From an uncultured Oscillospiraceae bacterium (GTDB lineage: Bacteria; Bacillota; Clostridia; Oscillospirales; Oscillospiraceae): a stretch of 40,000 bases of DNA. The DNA lies in the NCBI GenBank assembly GCA_910587395.1, contig CAJULJ010000025.1, positions 1 through 40,000 of the forward strand, read 5' to 3'. The translations under genes and the position numbers were made by a program. Numbering within the stretch: position 1 is the stretch's first letter; each line of letters begins with the position of its first letter. Below the pieces are notes generated by a model. That model was not told where the DNA came from. It ran no database searches and saw only the letters and a program-made list of their open reading frames with translations. Below, piece after piece: positions 16,019 to 23,622 of this stretch.

Positions 16019-17392
16019 TCATGCTTCTTTCACCAGCGCTTCGCCGGCTAGGTAGATGTCTCCTGCGCCAACGGTCAAAATCAAATCACCGGGCCGGGCC
16101 AGCCGTTTCAGCTTAGCGGTCACGTCCTCCAGAGTGGGACAGAACACGCTCCCTGGAATCTGCGCCGCCAGGTCGGCGGAGGAAATTCCTATCTCGTTGT
16201 CCTCTCGGGCGGCGAAAATTTCCGCCAGCAGCGTTACTGCGGGCCGCTTGAGCACCTCTACAAAGTCGTCAAACAGCTCGTGGGTCCGGGAGTAGGTGTG
16301 GGGCTGGAAGGCGCAGATCACACGCTTGAAGTCCAGCGCCGCCGCCGTGTCCAGCAGCGCCGCCAGCTCGCCGGGGTGGTGGGCGTAGTCGTCGCACACC
16401 TCCGCGCCGTTGTACATCCCCTTGTACTCAAACCGCCGTCCCGGCAGGCGGAAGTCCCGCATGCCGTCCTCCACCGCTTTCCCCGGCAGGCCCAGGGCAA
16501 TAGCCGCCGCCGAGGCCGCAATGGCGTTCTTCACATTATGCACGCCGGGTACAGACAGGTCCAAATGGGCGTACTTCTCCCCCTTGTACACCACGTCGAA
16601 GGAGCCGAAGCCGTGGGCCATGGACAGGTTCTCCACGTAGACATCCCCCTTCTCAATCCCGAAGGTCATGACGGGCCGGGTTTCCCCCTTGAGGGTAGCC
16701 ATGGTATTCTCATCCTCGCAGTTGGCCACGATGAGCCCATTTTCCGGCACCTTATCCGCAAAGGCCCGGAAGGAGTGCTCCACATCCTCCAGGTCCTTAA
16801 AAAAATCCAGGTGGTCGGCCTCCACGTTCAAGATCACCGCCACCGTGGGATAAAAGGCCAAAAACGAGTTGCAGTATTCGCAGGACTCCAGAATGATGGT
16901 ATCCCCATGCCCCACCCGGTGGCAGGCCTCCAGCAGGGGCAGGGTGCCGCCGATCATTACCGTGGGGTCCTTTTTCGCCGCCATAAAAATGTGGGTGCAC
17001 ATGGAGGTGGTGGTGGTCTTTCCATGGGTGCCGGAGATGCACAGGGCGTTCTTATAGTCCCGCATGATGGCCCCCCAGGCCTGGGCCCGCTCGAACACCG
17101 GGATGCCCGCCGACAGCGCGGCAGCGATTTCCGGGTTTTCGTCATGGACGGCGGCGGTGCGCACCACGCAGTCCGCCCCCTCCACGCTCTCGGGCAGGTG
17201 GCCGATACTCACTGGAATGCCCAGCTCCCGCAGATGTAAAACGGTGGCGCTCTCCCGCTGGTCGGAGCCCGTGACCTGCACCCCGGCCCCGTGGAGCACC
17301 TCCGCCAGCGAGGCCATGGACACCCCCCCGATGCCCACCAGATGGGCGCGCTTTCCCGGCTGTAAATACTCTCGAATGCTCTTCGTTTCCAT
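16019..17392 (-). CDS. murC: UDP-N-acetylmuramate--L-alanine ligase
   Basis: MurC adds L-Ala to UDP-MurNAc, the first stem-peptide step, in the cytoplasm. The protein of 457 residues has the N-terminal nucleotide fold (HLVGIGGVSMASLAEVL), the ATP loop GTHGKTTTTS at about 121-130, the central-domain motif ILNVEADHLDFF, and the C-terminal DDYAHHPGELAALLDTA segment. The start at 17392 is preferred because GGGG lies eight bases before it; an ATG two codons upstream is only two bases from that site. A near-perfect promoter lies 50 bases upstream. It stands alone, with a repeat-rich gap on its downstream side. Confidence 0.96.
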   Translation of the reverse strand: METKSIREYLQPGKRAHLVGIGGVSMASLAEVLHGAGVQVTGSDQRESATVLHLRELGIPVSIGHLPESVEGADCVVRTAAVHDENPEIAAALSAGIPVFERAQAWGAIMRDYKNALCISGTHGKTTTTSMCTHIFMAAKKDPTVMIGGTLPLLEACHRVGHGDTIILESCEYCNSFLAFYPTVAVILNVEADHLDFFKDLEDVEHSFRAFADKVPENGLIVANCEDENTMATLKGETRPVMTFGIEKGDVYVENLSMAHGFGSFDVVYKGEKYAHLDLSVPGVHNVKNAIAASAAAIALGLPGKAVEDGMRDFRLPGRRFEYKGMYNGAEVCDDYAHHPGELAALLDTAAALDFKRVICAFQPHTYSRTHELFDDFVEVLKRPAVTLLAEIFAAREDNEIGISSADLAAQIPGSVFCPTLEDVTAKLKRLARPGDLILTVGAGDIYLAGEALVKEA

Positions 17393-17447
17393 ATTCATTA
17401 CCCCATATTTTCAGCGCTGCGGCGCATTTCCACGTTTTTAGCACTTT

Positions 17448-17476
17448 ATTATACATGGTGCGGAGGGAAAATGCAA
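17448..17476 (-). promoter_or_regulatory. Promoter of murC
   Basis: On the minus strand TTGCAT (17471-17476), 17 bases, then consensus TATAAT (17448-17453). Confidence 0.82.
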
Positions 17477-17550
17477 CCTGTAAATCAGTATAAGCGCCTG
17501 AATCGGGATTTAGACGGCCGGACGGGTCCTTTGGAGAAAAAAAGGAAAAA

Positions 17551-17582
17551 ACAGCCCGGCGGTTTTCCCTCCGCCGGGCTGT
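17551..17582 (-). terminator. Terminator of the padR/DUF4097 operon
   Basis: ACAGCCCGGCGG and CCGCCGGGCTGT form a perfect 12-base stem with an 8-base loop. On the minus strand it is followed by TTTTTTCC and lies five bases past the stop codon. Confidence 0.92.
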
Positions 17583-17587
17583 CCGCT

Positions 17588-18763
17588 TTATCCTTTGTTA
17601 TCTTTAAAGCACAAACGCACGTCGCCCAGGCCGCTTTTGGCCTCCAGCTTATAGTCGCCCGTTCCCTTATGATTGACCTTGGTTCCCCGTTCGCTGCCAT
17701 CGACGGTCACGGTCCCCATGCCGGTTTTGGCCTCGTAATCCCACATCTCCTCCACACTGTCCCGGCCGCTGGCCAGGAAGGCCTCCACGGTGCCCGTGCC
17801 CGTCTTGAGGTCGAACTCCGCGCCGCTGTAAAACTCCGTGGCGGACAGAATCACATCGCCCAGGCCGCTCTTCAGGTCCACCTCGTCCCAGGTCTCGACG
17901 TCATAGCACTCCACGTCGCCCGCGCCTGTTCCTGCCTCCAGCTTTCCCTCCATGCACAGGCCGCTGAAATACACGTCGCCCAGCCCGGTCTTGGCCTGGA
18001 GCTCGTTCAGCACCTCCCCGTCGGGCACGGTGATGACCACATCCATCGCGCTGGCGTTGATGCCGAACACGTTCTTGAAGTCCTCCCAGCTTGTGATGTT
18101 CACCTGCCCGGACGTGCTGCTGTCCCTGATCCTGAGCACGCCGTTTTTGATCTCCCACTTCAGGCTGTAACCGCCCAAGGTGGTGTCCGAGTTAATATAC
18201 AGGGTGTAGTCCTCCCCGGCGGTCACCATCACATTGGCAACGCTCACGTCCAGATCAATCTCGGTAAAGGCCTCCAGCCAGCCGTCCTCCATGGTCCAGA
18301 AGCCGCTGCCGGACTTCTCCTCAAAATAGGCGACCGGCGGCTCCCCCGTAATGCTGTACTGCACACTGTCCACCTGTTCCACCACTTCTACCTCATCCCC
18401 GGTGACAAAGGAGGCCACGTTGCGGCCCACGACGCTGCCCACCAGCGAGGAAAACAGGGCCACCGGGACGGCGATCACCGCCAGCACCGCCGCCACCACG
18501 CCGACCAGTACCCACGGCCATTTCTTCTTTTTAGGGGGCGTCCATCTGTTGGCCTGCTCCGATGTGACGTAGCCGCCCTCCACCGCCAAGCGGCAGGACA
18601 GCGCCCAGGGATCGCCAAGCTCCTGGACCACCTGGGTCTCCCGCTCCGGCCCGGCCTCCTCGAAGTATTCCGCGTAGTAGCGCAGGATGTCCCGCCGCTC
18701 CCGCTCGGGCACCCAGCGGGCCAGCCCCTCCGCCAGCTCAGCCAAATAGGTGATCTTGTCCAT
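17588..18763 (-). CDS. HAAS-domain (DUF1700) membrane protein with DUF4097 beta-strand repeats
   Basis: The 391-residue protein has three parts. A helical HAAS domain (1-75; TYLAELAEGLARWVPERER and AEYFEEAG patterns) is followed by one membrane helix after a KKKKWPW basic stop (about 82-110). The extracytoplasmic beta-solenoid (about 145-391) shows repeats of the form SGLGDV/TGLGDV/TGAGDV. Proteins of this type are usually encoded beside a PadR regulator and are thought to act in envelope stress or autoregulation. The start at 18763 is chosen because GAAGGAGG lies six bases before it. Its first 26 bases overlap the padR end, implying translational coupling. No enzymatic motif is visible. Confidence 0.88.
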   Translation of the reverse strand: MDKITYLAELAEGLARWVPERERRDILRYYAEYFEEAGPERETQVVQELGDPWALSCRLAVEGGYVTSEQANRWTPPKKKKWPWVLVGVVAAVLAVIAVPVALFSSLVGSVVGRNVASFVTGDEVEVVEQVDSVQYSITGEPPVAYFEEKSGSGFWTMEDGWLEAFTEIDLDVSVANVMVTAGEDYTLYINSDTTLGGYSLKWEIKNGVLRIRDSSTSGQVNITSWEDFKNVFGINASAMDVVITVPDGEVLNELQAKTGLGDVYFSGLCMEGKLEAGTGAGDVECYDVETWDEVDLKSGLGDVILSATEFYSGAEFDLKTGTGTVEAFLASGRDSVEEMWDYEAKTGMGTVTVDGSERGTKVNHKGTGDYKLEAKSGLGDVRLCFKDNKG

Positions 18764-19073
18764 GTCCATCCTCCTTCAAAATCCAGTCCACACCATCTCG
18801 GAAGCGCACCCACTCCTGCCTCAGCTCGCCCAGGTATCCCTGCCCGGGGGATGTGATGGCGTAATACCTCCGGTTTCGCCCCTGATAGGGCCTGTCGTAT
18901 ACGGTAAGCAGCTGCTCCTTTTGCAGCCGCCGGAGCACCGGATATAAGGTGGACTCCGAAATATCCAGCCGCTCCTTCACCTGCTGGGTGAGGACGTAGC
19001 CATAGGCGTCCCCACGGGACAGCACCGCCAGCACGCATCCGTCCAGCAGCTGGGTTCCCATTGCGAAAGCCAT
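18738..19073 (-). CDS. PadR-family transcriptional regulator
   Basis: The 111-residue protein has the PadR winged helix: LLDGCVLAVLSRGDAYGYVL, ISESTLYPVLRRLQKEQLLT as the recognition-helix region, and the wing RRYYAITSPGQGYL, then a short dimerisation helix. The start at 19073 has AAAGGAGGGG upstream. It is coupled to the HAAS/DUF4097 gene, the common pairing in Firmicutes. A palindrome overlaps the -10 box of its promoter, consistent with autorepression. The inducing signal is unknown. Confidence 0.92.
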   Translation of the reverse strand: MAFAMGTQLLDGCVLAVLSRGDAYGYVLTQQVKERLDISESTLYPVLRRLQKEQLLTVYDRPYQGRNRRYYAITSPGQGYLGELRQEWVRFRDGVDWILKEDGHGQDHLFG

Positions 19074-19093
19074 GCCACCCCTCCTTTCGAGCA

Positions 19094-19125
19094 ATATTAT
19101 ATTTCATATAACATTATCCTGTCAA
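19094..19125 (-). promoter_or_regulatory. Promoter of padR with overlapping operator-like palindrome
   Basis: TTGACA (19120-19125, minus strand), 18 bases, TATAAT (19096-19101): both hexamers are full consensus. A dyad, ATGTTATAT-GAA-ATATAATAT (19094-19114), with one mismatch, covers the -10 box and part of the spacer. Its ATGT half-site start is the type bound by PadR proteins. Confidence 0.8.
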
Positions 19126-19167
19126 TATGAGAGGGGCCATTTTCACAAATTCTTAAAAAATGCCAAA

Positions 19168-19194
19168 AAGCGCTCCCCCCGAAGGAGAGCGCTT
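19168..19194 (-). terminator. Terminator of mreB
   Basis: On the minus strand AAGCGCTCTCC, a TTCG loop, then GGGGGGAGCGCTTTTT. It is a strong tetraloop hairpin with a T-run about 65 bases past mreB. Confidence 0.88.
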
Positions 19195-19208
19195 AAAAGA
19201 GAAGCAGT

Positions 19209-19259
19209 CTAAAAGTTTCTTTTTTCGCTTCCTTTTTTTTTTTCAAAGAAAAAAGGAAG
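19209..19259. repeat. Pyrimidine/purine hairpin repeat, copy 2
   Basis: Begins CTAAAAGTTTCTTTTTTCGC and folds CTTCCTTTTTT against AAAAAAGGAAG. It matches the block at 2635-2682 nearly base for base apart from homopolymer length and lies directly after the mreB stop codon. Confidence 0.7.
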
Positions 19260-20282
19260 TCAGTTCATCTGATTGCGCCGGCCGATGTTCATGGTGCCGT
19301 CCTGCATGTCGTTGACCCAGTCCAAGCTGCGCCCGGTGCCATGGGCCACGCAGGAGATGGCGTCGTCCGCCACATAGGTCTCAATGCCGGTATGGGATTC
19401 AATGAGCTTGTCGAACCCCCACACCAGCGACCCGCCTCCGGTCATAATGATGCCGTTGCTGGAGATGTCCGCCACCAGCTCGGGGGGCGTGCGCTCCAGC
19501 ACGCTGTGAATGGCCTCCAGAATCCGGGAGCAGGGCTCCTCGAACGCCTCGATCATCTCGCTGGAGGTGACGGAGAACACCCTGGGCAGGCCGGTCATCA
19601 GGCAGCGGCCCTTGACCTCCATGGAGATCTCCTCCGGCCTGGGGAACACGCAGCCGATGGTCATTTTCAGCTCCTCCGCCGTCCGGTCGCCGATGAGCAC
19701 ATTGTGCCGCTTGCGGATGTACTTCACCACCGCTTCGCTGAACGCGTCGCCCGCCACCTTGATGGAAGCGGACTCCACAATGCCGGACAGGGAGATCACG
19801 GCGATGTCGGCGGTGCCGCCGCCGATGTCCACCACCATGTGCCCGTCAGGCTGGGTAATATCCACCCCCGCGCCGATGGCGGCGGCCAGCGGCTCCTCAA
19901 TCAGGTACACCCGCCGGGCGCCCGCCTGGATCCCGGCGTCGATCACCGCGCGCTCCTCCACCTCCGTGATGCCGGAGGGCACGCAGATCACCACCCTGGG
20001 CTTGAACAGGTGTACCGGAGCCACCTTGCGGATAAACTCCCGCAGCATCCGCTCGGTCATATCATAGTCGGAGATAACCCCGTCCCGCAAAGGGCGGATA
20101 GCCACAATGTTGCCCGGCGTCTTGCCCAGCATCTGCTGGGCCTCGGTGCCCACCTTCAGCAGCTTGCCCGAATTCTTGTCCAGCGCCACCACCGACGGCT
20201 CCCGCAGCACGATCCCCTTGTCCTTGATATAGACCAGCACGCTGGCGGTACCCAAATCGATGCCAATATCCTTTGCAAACAT
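19260..20282 (-). CDS. mreB: Rod shape-determining actin homologue MreB/Mbl
   Basis: Membrane-associated bacterial actin that guides side-wall synthesis. The 340-residue protein carries the actin-fold motifs: phosphate 1 loop (DIGIDLGTASV) at 5-15, the connect region (CVPSGITEVEERAV), phosphate 2 (VVDIGGGTADIAVIS) and the adenosine loop (IMTGGGSLVWG). The ATG at 20282 is preferred because CAGGAG lies eight bases before it; the GTG three codons upstream overlaps that site. mreC and mreD are not adjacent, so this may be an Mbl/MreBH-like paralogue. It has its own promoter, downstream of a separate transcription unit of unknown function. Confidence 0.93.
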   Translation of the reverse strand: MFAKDIGIDLGTASVLVYIKDKGIVLREPSVVALDKNSGKLLKVGTEAQQMLGKTPGNIVAIRPLRDGVISDYDMTERMLREFIRKVAPVHLFKPRVVICVPSGITEVEERAVIDAGIQAGARRVYLIEEPLAAAIGAGVDITQPDGHMVVDIGGGTADIAVISLSGIVESASIKVAGDAFSEAVVKYIRKRHNVLIGDRTAEELKMTIGCVFPRPEEISMEVKGRCLMTGLPRVFSVTSSEMIEAFEEPCSRILEAIHSVLERTPPELVADISSNGIIMTGGGSLVWGFDKLIESHTGIETYVADDAISCVAHGTGRSLDWVNDMQDGTMNIGRRNQMN

Positions 20283-20387
20283 AGTTTTCACTCCTGTATA
20301 TATACTGCGCCCGGCCCCATCTGTGGGAAGTCTGCCCGAAAAGCGCTTTGTGTAGTCATTGAAAACCCATTGCGGGTATACTTGTTA

Positions 20388-20416
20388 ATCATACCTGACA
20401 ATTCCTGATTTTGCAA
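20388..20416 (-). promoter_or_regulatory. Promoter of mreB
   Basis: TTGCAA (20411-20416, minus strand), 17 bases, TATGAT (20388-20393), about 105 bases upstream of the start codon. Confidence 0.72.
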
Positions 20417-20493
20417 GCCTTTTTCCCCATTGTATCCCTTAATTTTTCCATAAGGTTTTGTCCCATTTTCCGTCGTTCTCGGGCAAAGACGCT

Positions 20494-20523
20494 AAAAAGC
20501 ACGTTCCCTTCCAGGAACGCGCC
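20494..20523 (-). terminator. Hairpin ending the candidate RNA upstream of mreB
   Basis: On the minus strand GGCGCGTTCC, loop, GGGAACGTGC, then TTTTT. It lies between the promoter at 20938-20966 and the mreB promoter. Confidence 0.6.
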
Positions 20524-20931
20524 AAAAGCAGCCACTGCAAAGCCGTTCTCCAGGCTTTGTGGGAAGAGGGGAGAAGGAAACATGCAGAGCTTTCGCCGCA
20601 GGCGGAAGCGGAACGGACTTTGTCCCAGCAACACCAAGCCCCCAGCCGTCCTACATCCGCGGCTGGGGGCTTACTTCTGGGTTTGATTGTCCAAGGGCCT
20701 GTACCTTCACTTTCTTCCGGACATTCCGGATGGGTTGCGTTGGGGTTCCGCCTGAAACTGTTGTCTTCCTGTCTCCTCAAACAATGGTGGGCTTCAGACT
20801 GAATCTGGCTTCCGTCGCTTACTCAAGCGTGTTTGGAACGGGCAAAACTCCGTTTCACTTTGCGTCTCCCAATCGCAGAAAGAGGTTGGTGCGTTCTACG
20901 TTAATACATTGGACTCACCTTGTTCCTTTCT
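20495..20931 (-). ncRNA. Candidate structured non-coding RNA
   Basis: A consensus promoter (20938-20966) and a T-tailed hairpin (20494-20523) bracket about 440 bases with no convincing gene; the frames present are arginine- and proline-rich and lack good ribosome sites. Near the predicted 5' end CAGAAAGG can pair with CCTCTTTCTG, enclosing GGTG/CACC. Further on are a GCTT-AAGC hairpin, a CAGA-TCTG hairpin and a long stem AAGCCCCCAGCC/GGCTGGGGGCTT. The 3' third contains one copy of the dispersed repeat (20537-20611). It does not match RNase P, tmRNA, SRP or 6S consensus elements that I know. It could instead be a degraded spacer. Confidence 0.4.
20537..20611 (+). repeat. Dispersed two-hairpin repeat, copy 2
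   Basis: GCAAAGCCGTTCTCCAGGCT, then GGGGAGAAGG, then GAGCTTTCGCCGCAGGCGGA. It shares order and wording with 37392-37470 (plus) and 25201-25276 (minus). Confidence 0.7.
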
Positions 20932-20937
20932 GTCTGT

Positions 20938-20966
20938 ATTGTACGATAAGTCCGCTGTTTTGTCAA
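20938..20966 (-). promoter_or_regulatory. Strong promoter upstream of the candidate RNA
   Basis: TTGACA (20961-20966, minus strand), 17 bases, TACAAT (20938-20943). It lies 34 bases beyond the terminator of the phage-like operon and points toward mreB. Confidence 0.8.
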
Positions 20967-20999
20967 GTGTTTTTGTGAAACTTTTTCAATTTAATTATA

Positions 21000-21025
21000 C
21001 CGGCCCCGCAGTCACGCGGAGCCGG
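21000..21025 (-). terminator. Terminator at the end of the phage-like operon
   Basis: CCGGCTCCGC (minus strand) pairs with GCGGGGCCGG, with one G-T pair, around a 6-base loop. It is followed by TATAATTAAATT rather than a pure T-run. Confidence 0.6.
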
Positions 21026-21031
21026 CCATAC

Positions 21032-21622
21032 TCACCAGATGTCCTCCAGATATCCGTCGTTTTCAATGGCCAACCCGTACCAGCTCAGCCCTGTGCCCGC
21101 CGCGTCCCCAAAGGTGGAGTGGCGCTGGGCCACCATGCCCCAGGTGTTGTACCAGAACACATAGGTGATGTCCAGATGGCTGGGCAGAATTTCCTCGATA
21201 ACCACCCGCAGCTGGTCAAACCCCTCCGGGATGCCCGCCACATCGGGAAAATACACCTTCACATAATTCGGCCGGTCCGTCTCCTCCGCCCGGGCATTCA
21301 GCCCGCAGCCCTTCAGGGTATCATTAATGGCCTCCGGCGTAAAGCTGTCGCCGCTGATGCGCAGCAGCGCCGCCAGCGCCGCCCGCCGCTGTTCCACCGT
21401 GGTGCAAACCGGGCGGTAGGGCAGCAGCGCCTCCACCCGCTCCAAGCCGAACCCCCTGGCGGTGGTCAGGTTCATCTCCCGGGCAGTGTCGTCCAGCTCC
21501 ACACCCGTCTGGTCCAGCGACGCGCCGTAGGCCGCCAGCTCCCCCCGATTGATGGTTCCGGATCGCAGGTCATACACCCCCAGCGGCCGGAGCAGCGACA
21601 CCAGATAATCCTCAAACCTCAC
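21032..21622 (-). CDS. Phage tail protein I-like (XkdU/YmfQ, DUF2313)
   Basis: A 196-residue baseplate protein. The N-terminal FEDYLVSLLRPLGVYD segment, the central LDDTAREMNLTTARG helix, the EQRRAALAALLRISGD region and the C-terminal IEEILPSHLDITYVF strand are the pattern of YmfQ/XkdU proteins, which link the baseplate wedge to fibres. The GTG at 21622 is chosen because GGGGAGG lies nine bases upstream; it overlaps the end of the baseplate J gene. This is the last gene of the cluster; no tail-fibre or fibre-assembly gene follows, and a hairpin ends the transcript six bases later. Without a fibre gene, its usual partner is missing or encoded elsewhere. Confidence 0.82.
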   Translation of the reverse strand: MRFEDYLVSLLRPLGVYDLRSGTINRGELAAYGASLDQTGVELDDTAREMNLTTARGFGLERVEALLPYRPVCTTVEQRRAALAALLRISGDSFTPEAINDTLKGCGLNARAEETDRPNYVKVYFPDVAGIPEGFDQLRVVIEEILPSHLDITYVFWYNTWGMVAQRHSTFGDAAGTGLSWYGLAIENDGYLEDIW

Positions 21623-22697
21623 CGTCACGCGCCTCCCCCTCGTCCGCGCCATTGATCATGGTCAGCGCTCCCAGCACCGGCAGCGTCACGCCATCCACCA
21701 GCAAATCCGCCTCCGGCTCCATCAGCCGGCAGTTGGCGACCCCGTCCACACCGTAGATCAGCGAGATCAGCTGCGCCCTTGGCAGCGGCTGGCCCAGCCG
21801 CTCCCCATTGAACCAGCCCTCCAGCCGCTGCCGCACCGCCGCCGCCGCCGTGTCAAAGCTTCTGTCCTCCCTGGCCCACAGCTTCACCGATACATTCACC
21901 GTCTCCGCCGCAGGCGCCAGCACCTTCACGTCACAGGCGATCTCCCGCACCCGGTCAAAGTGCGCCTGCAGCGCGTCCAGCAGCGCCTGATCCGGCACGC
22001 CCCCCTGGGCGGCGGGCACCACATCCACCGTGCCCACCCCCCGGTTCCGGGGTAGCACCGTCACCGCCGCCACCCCGTCAAAGGACATGGCCGCCTGCCG
22101 GTAAAAGGCGTTGTTGGCCCCGTTTGCCAGCCGCTGGAAGGTGGCCAGCACCCGCAGGCGCAGCTCCTCGTCGCTCTCCTCATCCTGCCCGTTGGACAGC
22201 GCCTCGGGATTCGCGCACGCCACCACCCCCATCGGCGGCAGCGCCATATACACGATGGCGCCCTGACCCACGTTGCCCGCCGCCCCGGCCTCCACCGCCG
22301 TCACGGGCACCTCGCAGCACGCCTCCCCCGCCGGAATCATGCCGCCCCGGTCCGTGACAAACCGAAGGCCCCCGGCGGTCATGCACACCGTCCCCTCTGG
22401 CACCTCCGTGTCCGTCTCCCTGGACTCGTCCACATAAAACCGCACTGTGCCCACAGCTCGGGTGGCCTTCCGCCGGGTCACCCCCCGCAGCTTGGCGTGC
22501 TTGTCCAAATCCTCCCCCTGCGCAGTCTGGGGAAAGCACTGCCGCCGGGTCCACTCCGCTTGAACATACAAGCTGTAGATCTGCGCCGCCACAGCGTAAA
22601 ACCGCACCGCCAGCTCGCTGCTGCCTCCGGCGGTCTGTCCGGTCTGCGCCTGGAATTCCGAGGCCAGTCCCTGATAAATTTCCTCAAGAGTGATCAA
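21612..22697 (-). CDS. Baseplate assembly protein J (XkdT-like)
   Basis: The 361-residue protein matches baseplate J/gp6-like wedge proteins in layout. It has an N-terminal helical segment (TLEEIYQGLASEFQAQTG), FPQTAQGEDLDKHAKLRGVT with the typical G-x-x-LD-x-HA, a PEGTVCMTAGGLRFVTD beta segment, the GAAGNVGQGAI turn, and DEESDEELRLRVLA, followed by GVAAVTVLPRNRGVGTVDVV. The start is TTG at 22697 behind GGAGGGATGA. It follows the gp25-like gene by 3 bases and overlaps the tail I gene. Length is normal and no frame break is visible. Confidence 0.92.
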   Translation of the reverse strand: MITLEEIYQGLASEFQAQTGQTAGGSSELAVRFYAVAAQIYSLYVQAEWTRRQCFPQTAQGEDLDKHAKLRGVTRRKATRAVGTVRFYVDESRETDTEVPEGTVCMTAGGLRFVTDRGGMIPAGEACCEVPVTAVEAGAAGNVGQGAIVYMALPPMGVVACANPEALSNGQDEESDEELRLRVLATFQRLANGANNAFYRQAAMSFDGVAAVTVLPRNRGVGTVDVVPAAQGGVPDQALLDALQAHFDRVREIACDVKVLAPAAETVNVSVKLWAREDRSFDTAAAAVRQRLEGWFNGERLGQPLPRAQLISLIYGVDGVANCRLMEPEADLLVDGVTLPVLGALTMINGADEGEARDGEV

Positions 22698-22700
22698 ATC

Positions 22701-23051
22701 TCATCCCTCCAACTGCGCCGTCACCGACAGCTGCTCCCCCTGCCACAGCAGCCCCACCGTCACCATCAGCGCGTCCCGCTCCAGGCGCACCGCCGCGTCC
22801 GTCACCGTCACATCCGCCAAATCGTCCAGCGCCTCCACGGCGAACTGCCGCGCCAGCGCTCCCCAGGCCGAGGGCTTCTCCCGCCGCAGCCCCTCCATCC
22901 GGCTTCCCAGCTCCGGCAAAAAGGGAAAGCTTCCCCGCCGGGCGGTGAGCCGGAACAGCGTCTCATTCAAAAGGCTCTCTCCGTCCCGCACCACCGCCAC
23001 GCCGCCGTTCCCATCCGCCACATAATCCCTGTCCTTCAACAGCAGGCTCAA
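22701..23051 (-). CDS. gp25/XkdS-like baseplate wedge protein
   Basis: A 116-residue protein with the gp25/GpW-lysozyme-like wedge pattern: GESLLNETLFRLTARRGSFP, then PELGSRMEGLRREKPS, then a C-terminal beta segment (LMVTVGLLWQGEQLSVTAQ). These proteins join the tail hub to baseplate J. The start is TTG at 23051, preceded by AGGGGGCGGTGAA. Position between the spike and J genes fits XkdS of PBSX. No lysozyme activity is implied. Confidence 0.75.
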   Translation of the reverse strand: MSLLLKDRDYVADGNGGVAVVRDGESLLNETLFRLTARRGSFPFLPELGSRMEGLRREKPSAWGALARQFAVEALDDLADVTVTDAAVRLERDALMVTVGLLWQGEQLSVTAQLEG

Positions 23052-23062
23052 TTCACCGCCCC

Positions 23063-23485
23063 CTAAATCATACCGCCCAATATCATCATCACGATCCTGG
23101 TGATCAGCTCCTCCAGCGTCTCCTCTTTCACGTACACCTGGCCCTCCAGCCGCACATTTTCCGCCTCAATCACCGCATCGGACCCCGACTCGACCCTCAC
23201 CGCATTCCCCTCAAGGCTCAAATTCCCGGCCCGTATGCTCACCGCATCGGGCGCCGTTCCATCCTGCCGCGCCCCCACCACGCAGGGGATCTCCCCCTTG
23301 CCCTGGATCACCAACACCCGCTGGCCCACCCTGGGGGTCCACCGGTAGCCCGCCGGGGCGTACACCTGCAAGCCCCGGCGCTCACAATCCAGCAGCGCCG
23401 CCGTCTCTCCGCCGCTCATGGTGATGACGCCCACCTGCCCTTCACTTTCCTCCGCGGGCCGCTTATACTGTCCGCTCAGCCACAT
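23063..23485 (-). CDS. Baseplate spike/assembly protein V-like (OB-fold)
   Basis: The 140-residue protein contains an OB-like module (about 1-80: GVITMSGGETAALLDCERRG, GYRWTPRVGQRVLVIQGKGE) followed by a short beta-repeat region (GNLSLEGNAVRVESGSDAVI, then ENVRLEGQVYV) typical of a spike beta-helix, and a helical C-terminus. Gene V proteins form the membrane-piercing tip under the hub. The start at 23485 has GAGGGGGC seven bases upstream; the longer in-frame ORF lacks such a site. It is shorter than P2 V (about 210 residues) and has no visible apex iron motif. Confidence 0.8.
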   Translation of the reverse strand: MWLSGQYKRPAEESEGQVGVITMSGGETAALLDCERRGLQVYAPAGYRWTPRVGQRVLVIQGKGEIPCVVGARQDGTAPDAVSIRAGNLSLEGNAVRVESGSDAVIEAENVRLEGQVYVKEETLEELITRIVMMILGGMI

Positions 23486-23622
23486 GATACAAGCCCCCTC
23501 ATTGTCACGCTGCGCCCGTTCACGGCGCACCCCAAGACCTCTGACCGCGCAAATGCTTCCCCGCTGCCTTCGGCGGCCGCGCCCAATCCTCTTTGCGCCA
23601 ATCTCAGCCCGCCGTCCGCCAC
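23476..23622 (-). CDS. Possible 48-residue ORF in the hub-spike gap
   Basis: A GTG frame with GAAGG about seven bases upstream fills most of the 150-base gap between the hub and spike genes and overlaps the spike start by 10 bases. The product (starting ADGGLRLAQRGLGAAAEGSG) is alanine- and glycine-rich and matches no family I know. It may be a small accessory protein or a relic of a deleted segment. Confidence 0.25.
   Translation of the reverse strand: MADGGLRLAQRGLGAAAEGSGEAFARSEVLGCAVNGRSVTMRGLVSCG

Noticed and set aside
20283..21000. RNase P, tmRNA, SRP or 6S RNA in the gap before mreB
   Set aside because: The conserved elements I know for these RNAs (for example GAGGAAAGTCC of RNase P) are not present on either strand.
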